Below are positions 24,701 to 32,322 of a stretch of DNA of 64,000 bases, in pieces; position 1 is the first letter of the stretch, and each line of letters opens with the position of its first letter. Made by a program: the position numbers and the translations under genes. Source of the DNA: Microtetraspora sp. NBRC 13810 (GTDB lineage: Bacteria; Actinomycetota; Actinomycetes; Streptosporangiales; Streptosporangiaceae); assembly GCF_030268685.1 (NCBI RefSeq), contig NZ_BSRQ01000007.1, positions 62,001-126,000 of the forward strand, given 5' to 3'. The notes below the pieces were generated by a model, which was not told the origin of the DNA, did not search any database, and saw nothing but the letters and a program-made list of their open reading frames with translations.

Positions 24701-25573
24701 CAGGTGCTGGCCGTCGGCGCCGAACATCGCGGCGGTGCCGCCCTTGAGGATCAGGTCCCAGTCCAGCGGGCGGCCGTCGATCGTCAGGCTGAGCGCGGTG
24801 GTGGCCGCGCCGGCGACGCCGTACTGCAGCATCTGGCCGGGGGCGGTGCCGGTCAGGAAGGCCAGCACCTTCTCGCCGAAGGCGGCCTCGGTACGGGCGA
24901 CGCCGGCGCGTAGCGCGGGCGTCGCCAGCCGGCCCAGGCCGCCGGCCAGCAGCCCGGTCAGCAGCCCGTTGATCGCGCCGTCGCGTAAGCCGATCCTCAC
25001 CTGCTCCCAGTCGTAGGCGTCGCGCCGCCCGCCGCCGCCCGGTGCGATCTGCGAGCGCTGGGTGAGGTACTCCAGGCCGCCGCCGACCCCGGCGAACACC
25101 GCCATCAGGATCAGCGTGTTGATCATAATGCGCTCTGCGCTCAGCCGTGCGACCTGCAGGAAGTTCCGGAGCAGCCACGGCGCGTGCAAGATCACCAGCG
25201 GGAGCGTGGTCAGCAGGAAGAGGACGGTGATGGTGATCAGGCGTTCGGCGTGCTGGATCGTCACCCCGATGCCGTTGAGGCTGATCGCGGCGTCGATCAG
25301 CCGCCTGACCAGCTCCGCCCGGCGCCCGCCGAGCGTCTGCTGGACGTGCTGGACGAATGCCTCCTGGGCCGCGCCGTTCCAGCGCTCACCGACCAGCCCG
25401 GCCGTGCCGGGATCCGCCGCGACGGTACCGGCCACGACCTGGTGCGCGGCGGTCACGCACGCGTCGGCCATCCGGAAGCAGCCCTGCGGGTCCCCCTTCG
25501 GCCAGGCCGTCCCGGTGACCCAGTCGATGTACGGCCGGAGCGCCTCCGGCACGACGCATCCGTCGAACGCCAC
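21728..25573 (-). CDS. CpnT-like secreted protein with kinase-like and metzincin-like domains
   Basis: 1281 residues from GTG. Residues 1-100 resemble the WXG100-like N-domain of CpnT-type type VII substrates, with 'W-N-G' at about 65-67. Two to three membrane-prone helices follow (about 112-172, 196-220), then a Pro/Gly linker (300-450). Residues ~515-715 resemble a kinase-like fold: 'IGFKDGTDAVYKDL' with a possible catalytic Lys, 'DAEYFGAKLKRAAGADVPPV'. Residues ~820-1000 hold HEIGHLLGLPDE (about 937-948) followed by a Met-turn-like 'RSIMSG', the metzincin zinc site with Asp as third ligand. The C-terminal ~230 residues are helical. Last in the order YbaB, WXG-like, this gene. Likely secreted toxin or effector; no immunity gene is obvious. 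Confidence 0.75.
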   Translation of the reverse strand: MAFDGCVVPEALRPYIDWVTGTAWPKGDPQGCFRMADACVTAAHQVVAGTVAADPGTAGLVGERWNGAAQEAFVQHVQQTLGGRRAELVRRLIDAAISLNGIGVTIQHAERLITITVLFLLTTLPLVILHAPWLLRNFLQVARLSAERIMINTLILMAVFAGVGGGLEYLTQRSQIAPGGGGRRDAYDWEQVRIGLRDGAINGLLTGLLAGGLGRLATPALRAGVARTEAAFGEKVLAFLTGTAPGQMLQYGVAGAATTALSLTIDGRPLDWDLILKGGTAAMFGADGQHLVTPHLTGPHTGGATPPHGPGRAPEAPGGDPGGPANVPGVPGGDSAASLARVAPAADVHGVAPDANVPPGRDPHAGDGRAPFTRSDPENPSGVRGHVDLGTTRDPRGDRVTPRDTAGTTPSGVQHVNPRLADADPAGGRQTLDPSTGRDPVPADASRQGNRIDAHINGTPDAVPGRHNDVRTFVPDPRTAYQMPPGLHETRLLSASVDSGITHRITLPSDHRAVPEAHPKVQLIGFKDGTDAVYKDLVNTEARDAEYFGAKLKRAAGADVPPVVPHGERGVYVRLIDGREPRLPWDGQHPWYAGRHERTASGVLAGLGYALTLDHDGKPSHIRIGDEGVVRTFDSDMAFRALLPDQNNPFVRSFFDGDRFVDNPLTRGDVDLVRSRISAFEREMRVAGRGDWFDNAMTMLDHIEKHAKGKVSIFDLPGDAIVPPVADRRTAVDSTVDPPPQGARPDAADIPAPRSVDLDPATREPLLPVHTPAELALLRGDLANTIHPDTALRPAQWEAQRSESPTRANGDPDRTGRVYVERRQMLVEGADGVRHKVTEFAVTVRYRADEGVWPQHLTKMMSDAMDGVDLHYNFQHRLADGSQFHVRLSFEEAPPHAPRSAYVLMSDGLGQADSGHWYLKFDPAAVVHVDPSIVAAHEIGHLLGLPDEYRVYNLADHQTMTASGVRSERSIMSGPLEQRWSSGDMVMDHLGNVVYDIVGFTDGNLDNISRFLPELPEFTPGSAPPTAPGGAAHRGRLDLVTGRLIAPGPLRSLMRDFDAGSLDVVQIIDRAEAIFGDRVRESMLNSDYMHYGRALTDTAEHFYGPQRNMLLGNDLARLHDLAEMLGAAPGGDLPAPGFVISRLQDELGVQAVEPRVVEGLARMAEWVTETGRRQPGDTGFMPLDRLAADLTNQPQGAKALLQAAHLFSDAAEQSSRMAEGRGMVDYAAADARLADVIKDHIANNDPLVFWDVVSAIEKEATARESAGSSSANHGQETSTPP

Positions 25574-25611
25574 CGGCGGCCGTCACCGCCGGGGGAGAGG
25601 ATCAGTTCCGA

Positions 25612-25926
25612 TCACTCTCCCACCTGGTTGTACCGCTCCGCCGTCTCGTAGTTGATCGCGTTCATGCCCAGGCCGGCGCCCGTGCCGTCGAGTTCGCCGA
25701 GATAGGCGTCGAACGCGTCGAAGATCCCTTGCTCGATGCCGGGCAGGCGCCTGGACAGCTCGGCGCCGTACTGGTCGTCGCCGAGTGCGGCCCGGTCGCG
25801 GTCGAGGGCCGCGCGAAGCGCGTCCCGCACCGCCGCCGCCCCGTCCCTGGCCTCCCGCATGACGGAACTCTCCCTGCGCAGGTCCGCCCACCCGGCGGTG
25901 TAACCCTGCTCGCCCGTCTCGCTCAC
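25612..25926 (-). CDS. Small WXG100/EspC-like helical protein
   Basis: 104 residues, nearly all helical: 'GWADLRRESSVMREARDGAA', 'AVRDALRAALDRDRAALGDD', then 'IEQGIFDAFDAYLGELDGTG'. Size, helical hairpin shape and place between a YbaB protein and a CpnT-like protein fit a WXG100/EspC-type partner exported by type VII secretion. No strict W-x-G is present; 'GWADL' is near the start instead. GTG at 25926 overlaps the stop of the YbaB gene (GTGA), which fixes the start. The next gene starts 38 bp downstream. Confidence 0.75.
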   Translation of the reverse strand: MSETGEQGYTAGWADLRRESSVMREARDGAAAVRDALRAALDRDRAALGDDQYGAELSRRLPGIEQGIFDAFDAYLGELDGTGAGLGMNAINYETAERYNQVGE

Positions 25927-26297
25927 AGCGCCCTCGGCCGGGGTAGGAAGGCGTCGATGTCCATGTCGTCGCCGAGGATCTTCTCGTACGGCACGCCGTC
26001 GGGCAGCAGGGGCGCCATCAGGTCGCGCGTCCGGTCCGCCACGCACGCGGCGGCCCGGTCGATCTGCTCCATGATCGTTTGAGCCAGCTCGGACGGCGCC
26101 AGCCTGCGGTAGACCCGGGGGTTCAGCTCGATGCTCAGCACCTTCCCCCGCGGCCCGACCTTCACGGTGACCATCTCGTCGGCCGACCGCGCGGTGGCCT
26201 CCAGTTCCCCGAGCCGGCCGTACGCCTCCCTGACCCGGCGCGCCTGCTCCTCGTACTCCTGGGAGAGCTCGTCGAACGTCGCACGGAACTCGTCCAC
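25923..26297 (-). CDS. YbaB/EbfC-family protein
   Basis: 124 residues. 'DEMVTVKVGPRGKVLSIELN' then 'PRVYRRLAPSELAQTIMEQI' is the YbaB/EbfC core, preceded by an N-terminal helix of about 35 residues. Members bind DNA as dimers; in actinomycetes divergent copies often head gene sets for WXG proteins and polymorphic toxins, where their role is unclear (chaperone or regulator). GTG start at 26297 with a GGAG site 9 bp upstream. First of three coupled genes. Confidence 0.85.
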   Translation of the reverse strand: MDEFRATFDELSQEYEEQARRVREAYGRLGELEATARSADEMVTVKVGPRGKVLSIELNPRVYRRLAPSELAQTIMEQIDRAAACVADRTRDLMAPLLPDGVPYEKILGDDMDIDAFLPRPRAL

Positions 26298-26398
26298 CCG
26301 GTATCACTCCTCAGTGCTGTGCGAGCACAATCCTAAGGCACTCAGGTGACGGGAGAGGAGGAGGTGACGGACGGTCGCCTCCGTGGTGAGCATCCGGA

Positions 26399-28348
26399 TC
26401 AGCGGCGGCGGCGCCGTACGAGCAGCACCGTGAGCAGGACGGCGACGGCCAGCGCCGTGGGGACGCCCGCCCAGACGGCGGGGCCCGCCCCGGAGACGAG
26501 GGACAGCGGGCCGGCGGCGGCGTCGGCCGGCGGGGGCGGGGGCGCCGGCTCACGGGAGGCCGGGCCGCCTGAGGCGGGTTCGCGCCCGGACGGCGGGGCG
26601 GACGCGCCGGGCGACGCGGGCGGGGAAGCGCCCGGCGACGCCGGTGGGGAGGCCGGGGCGGAGCCCAGGATGTCCGCGGGGACCGCGGCGTAGCGGGGGC
26701 CGGGTTCCGGGTCGCCCGCCACCGACACCTCAAGGCGCATCTCGGCCGAGCCGGCGTCCTCGCGGTCGCGTTCCTGCCCGTTGCCGACGGCTATGTAGTA
26801 CCACCCGGGCAGCCGGTACGGGTCGCGCACGAAGGATCGGCGGTTGTCGTAGTGGACGGGGTAGGTGATGATCGCGTCGCTGCCCCGGGGCAGCTTGACC
26901 GGGCTCTCCCCGTAGACCTCGTGGTCCCAGCGGAGTTCGTCGCGCAACGGGTTGTAGGTCGTGGCGCGGACGATGGTCGCCGCGCGTCCCGGGCTGTCGG
27001 GGAACCGGACCCGGTAGGCGAGCCCCTGCCCCCACCCCACCCACACCCGATAGAACACGATCTCGCCGTACTGGACGGTGTCGGTGTAGACGCCGGAGCC
27101 GTCGAGGGTCGCCGCGGCGCCGAAGGAGCCGCCGCCGAGGACGCGCCGCGGCTGACCGGCGGGCTCGGTGAAGGTCACCGGCGGGGTGGACGGGGCGGGG
27201 GGCGCCGGACTGGGCCGGTCGAGCAGCGGCGGCTCCAGGCCGAACAGCAACTCCAGCGGCCCCTCCTCGACCGCGGTCGTGCCGAGCCGTTCCACCCTCA
27301 GCACCTGCCTGCCCGGCCGCTCGCACACCGGGGCGCCCGCCGGGTCCCGCCGGACCGGCCAGGACATCACCGCCGAGCCGACGAACCCCGCCGCGTGCTT
27401 GACCTCCTGGCTCCAGACGCACTCCGTCCCCTCCGCGGCGTAGCGGGTGATGCGCAGGAGTTCGCTCCTGCGCAACGGCAGGATCAACGACGCGGTCGCG
27501 TACGCCGTGTAGCCGGCCGGGACCTCCACGCTGTAGTACTTCGCCTGGCCGGGGCCCAGGCGATCGAGGTGGGCGCCGGGCCGGAGCGGAGTGGCGGTCG
27601 CCGGGTCCGCGCCGCCCTCGACCGGGGTGCCCGCCGGGTCGTAGTCGCGCAGCGCCCGCGCGCCGGCCTGGCCCAGCGCGGCGCTCAGGTCCGCCGCGTC
27701 CGGGGCGTCGGTGTAGGTGCCGCCGGTGGCCCGGGCGACGCAGGTGAGCTGCCGCCGGGTGGCGGCGTCCACGTCGAAGCCGACCGTGTGCACACGCAGG
27801 TCCACCCCCTGCCCGGCGAGCTCTTCGGCCACCTCGCACGGCTCCGGCGGCGCGCAGGTGTCCTCCCCGTCCGACACCAGCACGATCGAGCGCGGCCCCT
27901 CCGCCGGGAGCGCCGCCGCCGCGACCCGCAACGCCTGGCCGATCGGCGTGTAGCCGGACGGCCGGATGTCCCGCACCGCCCTGCCGATCGCCCGCGGGTC
28001 GGTCCCGACCGGCCGGACCACCCGGACGTCCTCGCATCCCCGCGCCTTCTCGGCGGGGGCGCTGCCGGTGCCCGTGCCGTACACGGTCAGGCCGAGCCTG
28101 GCGCCTTCCGGCGCGCGTGACACCAGGGCGTCCACCGCGTCTTTGGCCGCGGCCATCTTGCTTCGCCCACCCGCCTCCGCCCGCATCGACCCGGACGCGT
28201 CCAGCACAATCATCACCGGCACCGGCACCGGCACCGGCACCGGCTCAGGCGCGGCGACCGCCACGGCTGCCGCGGGCGCGGCCCATCCCGCCGTCACGGA
28301 CACGGAGACCGCCACCAAGGCCCGCAGAACGGTCGGACTGGGTTTCAT
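26399..28348 (-). CDS. Exported VWA-domain protein with C-terminal membrane anchor
   Basis: 649 residues. Signal peptide, then a PV-repeat, then a von Willebrand A domain with an intact metal-ion-dependent adhesion site: 'MIVLDASGSMRAEAGGRSKM' (DxSxS), Thr in 'PSGYTPIGQALRV' and Asp in 'IVLVSDGEDTC'. A beta-rich region of about 350 residues follows, then a Pro/Ser/Ala-rich stalk (about 560-620) and a final membrane helix with a polyarginine end (RRRRR). Topology: outside domain tied to the membrane. The ATG at 28348 has an AGGAG site 6 bp upstream. It is 101 bp before the YbaB gene on the same strand, so may belong to the same system. Confidence 0.88.
   Translation of the reverse strand: MKPSPTVLRALVAVSVSVTAGWAAPAAAVAVAAPEPVPVPVPVPVMIVLDASGSMRAEAGGRSKMAAAKDAVDALVSRAPEGARLGLTVYGTGTGSAPAEKARGCEDVRVVRPVGTDPRAIGRAVRDIRPSGYTPIGQALRVAAAALPAEGPRSIVLVSDGEDTCAPPEPCEVAEELAGQGVDLRVHTVGFDVDAATRRQLTCVARATGGTYTDAPDAADLSAALGQAGARALRDYDPAGTPVEGGADPATATPLRPGAHLDRLGPGQAKYYSVEVPAGYTAYATASLILPLRRSELLRITRYAAEGTECVWSQEVKHAAGFVGSAVMSWPVRRDPAGAPVCERPGRQVLRVERLGTTAVEEGPLELLFGLEPPLLDRPSPAPPAPSTPPVTFTEPAGQPRRVLGGGSFGAAATLDGSGVYTDTVQYGEIVFYRVWVGWGQGLAYRVRFPDSPGRAATIVRATTYNPLRDELRWDHEVYGESPVKLPRGSDAIITYPVHYDNRRSFVRDPYRLPGWYYIAVGNGQERDREDAGSAEMRLEVSVAGDPEPGPRYAAVPADILGSAPASPPASPGASPPASPGASAPPSGREPASGGPASREPAPPPPPADAAAGPLSLVSGAGPAVWAGVPTALAVAVLLTVLLVRRRRR
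28215..28244. repeat. Hexanucleotide repeat CACCGG x5
   Basis: Five perfect CACCGG units encode five Pro-Val pairs between the signal peptide and the VWA domain of the exported protein. Gain or loss of units keeps the reading frame. Confidence 0.9.
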
Positions 28349-28459
28349 CCATCGCTCCTGACGACCATAGGGAGCCCACATGATCCTCAGCCCGGTCCCG
28401 GAGCCGCAAAGTCCCTTCTGGTCTGGCGGCATACCCGTGAGGTATCTCCGCCGGTCAGG

Positions 28460-29146
28460 TCATGCGGCGACCGCCTCCACGACGGACAGCGTGGACGGGG
28501 TGGGCACGATGGCGGTCACCCGCAGGCCGGCCGCGGCGAGCAGCCGGCGGAAGTCGTCCTCGCCGCGTTCCCGGCCGTTCAGCGAGGCCATCATCAGCAC
28601 GTCGAGCGTCTTGCCCGGGTGCGGCGCGTTGCCCGGCGGGATGACCGAGTCGATCGCGAGCACGCGTCCCCCGGCGGGCATGGCGGCGCGGCAGTTGCCG
28701 AGGATGCGCAGGCAGTCCTCGTCGCTCCAGTCGTGCAGGATCCGCTTGGCAGGTAGACATCTCCGCCGGGCGGCACCGCGGTGAAGAAGTCCCCGTGCTC
28801 GGCCCGCCACCGTCCGGCCGGCTCGGCGGCGGGCGGGCGGTGGTCGCGCAGGGAGGCCGGCCCGGTGGAGCGCAGCGCCTCGGCGTCGGGGGTCATCCGG
28901 AAGGCGCCCGAGTCCTCCTCGTGGAACACGCCCGGGTGGCGAGCGGGCGCAGGACCCGTCGCAGGTGGGCCGCGTTCACGCCGGTCAGGGCGGCGAGTTC
29001 CTCGGCGGTGCGCGGGCCTTCCGCGAGGTGGTCCGCCACGCCGAGGCGGGCCACAGCGCCGCGGAGTGGATGTAGGCCAGCGCGTGCTCGGTGAGCCGCA
29101 CCGCGAGCGACTCGCCGTCGTGCCGGGGGCCGTGCGGGGTTTCCAT
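28460..29146 (-). pseudogene. Decayed O-methyltransferase gene
   Basis: Pieces of one class I O-methyltransferase lie in order in different frames. N-terminal dimerisation part: 'RLTEHALAYIHSAAL' from the ATG at 29146, then shifted 'GVADHLAEGPRTAEELAALT' with 'GVNAAHLRRVLRPLATR', then 'FHEEDSGAFRMTPDAEALRS'. After 'GDFFTAVPPGGDVYL' the frame shifts again to 'AKRILHDWSDEDCLRILGNC' and runs to the normal C-terminus 'VTAIVPTPSTLSVVEAVAA'. The glycine-rich SAM-binding segment is missing, so about 130 residues were deleted as well as at least three frameshifts. Clearly dead. It follows another remnant and divides the VWA gene from the sulfatase. Confidence 0.85.
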
Positions 29147-29298
29147 GGAACCGTCACCTTCCGCCTGGTCTGGGGACGCGGGGCACGGCCGGTCACCGGG
29201 GTGGCCGGCCGTACGGCGGCCGCCATCCGCCGTCCCGCCGGAGGACGCTCGCACGTGATCCCACTCAAGCGCACGGGCGGCCGGGGGTCCAGGGACGA

Positions 29299-29506
29299 TC
29301 AGTTCCCCGCGGACGCCTCCGCGATCCGGTCGCACAGGGCCGTCATCACCTGCCGGCCCTCGTCGAGCACCCACCGCACGCCCGCCGGCGACCAGCCCTC
29401 GCGACCAGCCCTCGCGTCCGGCGAGGACGACCGCGTCGGGCGACCACGTGCCCAGGGGCGGCTTGTGACCGGACCGGAAGCGACTGAGCGGGTCTCCCGG
29501 GCCGTG
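29299..29506 (-). pseudogene. Frameshifted C-terminal gene remnant
   Basis: One frame reads 'HGPGDPLSRFRSGHKPPLGT' and 'WSPDAVVLAGREGW', then a 13-bp tandem duplication (29390-29402 and 29403-29415) shifts the frame; after it the sequence continues 'SPAGVRWVLDEGRQVMTALC' and ends 'DRIAEASAGN' at a stop. Removing one copy of the duplication restores a single protein-like frame. The family is not recognised. The rest of 29147-29594 carries an AT-richer stretch (29540-29590) that likely holds the sulfatase promoter. Confidence 0.55.
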
Positions 29507-29594
29507 GCGGGCTTCACGGCCGGAGAAGAGGCCATTGCCATGATCCTTACTATTTCCTACTATTCCTACGGGTTTAGCATGTCTAGGAGGGCGT

Positions 29595-31007
29595 ATGGAC
29601 GGCGAGGGTCAGGGCATCAGCAGGCGCAGGATCGCCGCGACCGTGGGCACGGTGGCCGCCGCGGCGGCGGCGGGCGCGGTGCTGCCGGCCCGCGCGGCGG
29701 GCGCGGAGGCCGCCGAGCGGGAGTTCCGGGCCGACACCGGCGCGGGCCGCCCGGCCCGGCCCAACGTGCTGGTCATCCTGGGCGACGACCTGGGCTGGGG
29801 CGACCTGAGCAGCTACGGCTCCCCCGGGATCCGCACCCCCCACCTGGACCGGCTGGCCGCCCAGGGGCTCCGTTTCACCAACGGCTACTCGGCGGCGGCG
29901 GTCTGCTCCCCCACCAGGTTCGCCCTCTACACCGGAAGGTATCCGGGACGGCTGCGCGGCGGCCTGGAGGAGCCGATCAGCCGGCCCGACGAGCAGGTCG
30001 GCATCCCGCCCGGCCATCCCACGCTCGCCTCCCTGCTCAAGGCCGGCGGCTACGCGACGGCGATGTTCGGCAAGTGGCACTGCGGCTTCCTGCCGTGGTA
30101 CAGCCCCCTCAAGTCGGGCTGGGACGTCTTCTTCGGGAACCTGTCCGGAGCCGTCGACTACTACTCCAAGATCTCCGCCAACGGCGTCGACCTCTACGAG
30201 GGCGAGGTGCCGGTCGAGTCCCTGGGCTACTACACCGACACGCTCGCCGACCGGGCCACCGAGTACGTCCGGCGCGACCACGGCAGGCCGTGGCTGCTCA
30301 ACCTCAACTTCACCACACCGCACTGGCCCTGGGAGGCGCCCGGCGACCGGAAGGTCAGCGCCGAGATCACCGCGCGGATGCGGGCGGGTGAGACGGGCGC
30401 GCTCAGCCACCGGGACGGCGGCTCGCTGGAGACCTACCGGAAGATGGTGGAGAGCCTCGACGCGGCGGTCGGGCGGGTGCTGGCCGCGCTGCGCGCCTCC
30501 GGCCGGGAGCGCGACACGATCGTGCTGTTCAGCAGCGACAACGGCGGCGAGCGGTGGTCCTACCAGTGGCCGCTGAGCGGCGCGAAGGGCGGGCTCAACG
30601 AGGGCGGCATCCGGGTGCCGAACATCCTGCGCTGGCCGGCCGCGATCCGCCCCGGCCAGGTCAGCCACGTGCCGGTCGTCACCCACGACTGGACCGCGAC
30701 CATCCTGGAGGCCGCCGGAGTGAGGCCGCCCGCCGGCCACCCGCTCGACGGCCACAGCCTCCTCCCCTACCTGCTCACGGGGGCACGTCCGCCGAAGCGG
30801 GACCTGTTCTGGCGGACCAGGGCGGCGCGGGCGCTGCGCCGCGGCGACTGGAAGTACCTGCGCACAGCCGCCGGCGAAGCGCTCTACGACCTGGCCGGCG
30901 ACCAGCGGGAGCAGGCCGACCTCGCGCGGCGTGAGCCGGAACTGCTGGCCACGCTGCGCGCCCGGTGGGAGGAGATCGACGGGACGCTGCTGCCCTATCC
31001 CGCCTGA
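29595..31007 (+). CDS. Tat-exported arylsulfatase-type sulfatase
   Basis: 470 residues. Twin-Arg signal 'ISRRRIAATVGTVAAAAAAG' gives Tat export. The sulfatase core 'NVLVILGDDLGWGDLSSYGS' supplies metal-binding Asp pair, and Cys104 lies in CSPTR, the signature converted to formylglycine by the generating enzyme, followed by 'FALYTGRYPGR'. 'DNGGERWSYQWPLSGAKGGL' and the later His-rich 'VPVVTHDWTATILEAAG' complete the active-site set. It cleaves sulfate esters outside the cell. The ATG has a perfect AGGAGG site. No formylglycine-generating enzyme is nearby; it must be elsewhere. Convergent with the HxlR gene (13-bp overlap). Confidence 0.94.
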   Translation: MDGEGQGISRRRIAATVGTVAAAAAAGAVLPARAAGAEAAEREFRADTGAGRPARPNVLVILGDDLGWGDLSSYGSPGIRTPHLDRLAAQGLRFTNGYSAAAVCSPTRFALYTGRYPGRLRGGLEEPISRPDEQVGIPPGHPTLASLLKAGGYATAMFGKWHCGFLPWYSPLKSGWDVFFGNLSGAVDYYSKISANGVDLYEGEVPVESLGYYTDTLADRATEYVRRDHGRPWLLNLNFTTPHWPWEAPGDRKVSAEITARMRAGETGALSHRDGGSLETYRKMVESLDAAVGRVLAALRASGRERDTIVLFSSDNGGERWSYQWPLSGAKGGLNEGGIRVPNILRWPAAIRPGQVSHVPVVTHDWTATILEAAGVRPPAGHPLDGHSLLPYLLTGARPPKRDLFWRTRAARALRRGDWKYLRTAAGEALYDLAGDQREQADLARREPELLATLRARWEEIDGTLLPYPA

Positions 31008-31348
31008 CGGGCGTGCGCCACGCCGCCGAGGATGTGCTCCGTGCCCCACGCGCCGAGCGGGGCCAGCGCCTGGTTGAGCGAGTAACCGCGGGAGGTCAGC
31101 GAGTATTCGACCCGGGGCGGCACCTCGTCGAACACCTCGCGGTGCACGAGGCCGTCCGCCTCCAGCTCGCGCAGGTGCGAGGCGAGGACCTTCTCCGTCA
31201 CGCCGGGCACCAGCCTGCGCAACTCGCCGAAGCGGCACGCGCGCTCGTTGAGCGCCCAGAGGATCAGGACCTTCCACTTGCCGCCGATGAGGTCCATCGC
31301 CGCGTCGATCCCGCACACGAACGCGCCCGGCCGCCCCACGGTCGCCAT
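30995..31348 (-). CDS. HxlR-family transcriptional regulator
   Basis: 117 residues. 'FVCGIDAAMDLIGGKWKVLI' with the leading Cys, then 'LNERACRFGELRRLVPGVTE' and 'KVLASHLRELEADGLVHREV' form the HxlR winged helix. The N-terminal Cys often senses electrophiles or redox stress. ATG at 31348 follows a GGAGGGG site. Divergent from the imine-reductase-like gene across 95 bp, the usual layout of a regulator and its target. Confidence 0.93.
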   Translation of the reverse strand: MATVGRPGAFVCGIDAAMDLIGGKWKVLILWALNERACRFGELRRLVPGVTEKVLASHLRELEADGLVHREVFDEVPPRVEYSLTSRGYSLNQALAPLGAWGTEHILGGVAHARQAG

Positions 31349-31443
31349 GACCACCCCTCCCGCCCGCTCACTCACCCCGGGGTAACCACCCACTCCAAAG
31401 TGCGTACTTGATCACCTCGGGGCCTGTGACCAGCATAATAGGC

Positions 31444-32322
31444 ATGACCGACAACACTTCCGGTACGTCTCTCACCCTGCTCGGACTCGGCGCCATGGGC
31501 ACCGCGCTCGCCCGTACGTGGCTCGCCGCCGGGCATTCGCTCACCGTGTGGAACCGCACTCCCGGCCGGGCCGGGCCGCTGGCCGCGGAGGGGGCGGAGG
31601 TCGCCGCGACGGCCGCCGAGGCGGTGGCCGCGAGCCCTCTCGTGGTCGTCTGCCTGCTCGACGACGCCTCGGTCGGCGAGGCCCTGACCGGGGCCGACCT
31701 CGCGGGCAAGGACCTGGTGAACCTCACCACCGGCACGCCCGCCCAGGCCCGCGCCCGCGCCCGGTGGGCCGCCGAGCGGGGCGCCCGCTTCCTGGACGGC
31801 GGGATCATGGCCGTCCCGCCGATGATCGGCGTCCCGGAGTCCGGCGGCTACGTCTTCTACAGCGGATCCCGCGCCCTCTTCGACGCGCACGGCGACACGC
31901 TGGCCGTACCGGCCGGCACCAGGTACGTCGGCGAGGACGCCGGCTTCGCCGCCCTGTACGACGTGGCGCTGCTGAGCGCGATGACCGGGATGTTCGCCGG
32001 CGTCTCGCACGCCTTCGCCCTGATCCGCAAGGAGGACATCGAGCCGACCGCGTTCGCCCCGCTGCTCGTCGGCTGGCTCAACGCCATGGCCGGCTACGCG
32101 TACGGCATCGCCGGCCACCTGGAGAGCGGCGACTACACCACGGGCGTGGCCTCCAACCTGGCCATGATGACGGAGGGCAACACGACGCTGCTGCGCACGG
32201 CGCAGGAGCAGGGGGTCAGCGCCGAGCTGCTGACCCCGTTCATGAAGCTGATGGAGCGCCGTGTCGCCGACGGGCACGGCGACGAGGACACCACCGGCGT
32301 GGTGGACCTGCTCACCCGCTAG
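31444..32322 (+). CDS. NADP-dependent beta-hydroxyacid-dehydrogenase-type reductase (imine-reductase-like)
   Basis: 292 residues. N-terminal Rossmann start 'LTLLGLGAMGTALARTWLAA' and 'LTVWNRTPGRAGPLAAEGAE' with the Arg typical of NADP binding, then 'LDGGIMAVPPMIGVPESGGY', a segment shared by imine reductases and reductive aminases, and an all-helical C-terminal half that would form the dimer. The Lys of true hydroxyacid dehydrogenases is not in its usual place, favouring the imine-reductase branch. Divergent from the HxlR regulator. No strong ribosome binding site is seen before the ATG at 31444. It overlaps the convergent WYL gene by 4 bp. Confidence 0.85.
   Translation: MTDNTSGTSLTLLGLGAMGTALARTWLAAGHSLTVWNRTPGRAGPLAAEGAEVAATAAEAVAASPLVVVCLLDDASVGEALTGADLAGKDLVNLTTGTPAQARARARWAAERGARFLDGGIMAVPPMIGVPESGGYVFYSGSRALFDAHGDTLAVPAGTRYVGEDAGFAALYDVALLSAMTGMFAGVSHAFALIRKEDIEPTAFAPLLVGWLNAMAGYAYGIAGHLESGDYTTGVASNLAMMTEGNTTLLRTAQEQGVSAELLTPFMKLMERRVADGHGDEDTTGVVDLLTR

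Noticed and set aside
22703-24913. Plus-strand 736-codon frame opposite the CpnT-like gene
   Set aside because: Composition is typical of antisense frames in GC-rich genes, and no domain is seen.
29539-29594. Possible upstream leader frame before the sulfatase starting MILTISYYSYG
   Set aside because: It runs out of frame through the sulfatase start and has no ribosome binding site; the AT-rich bases fit a promoter better.
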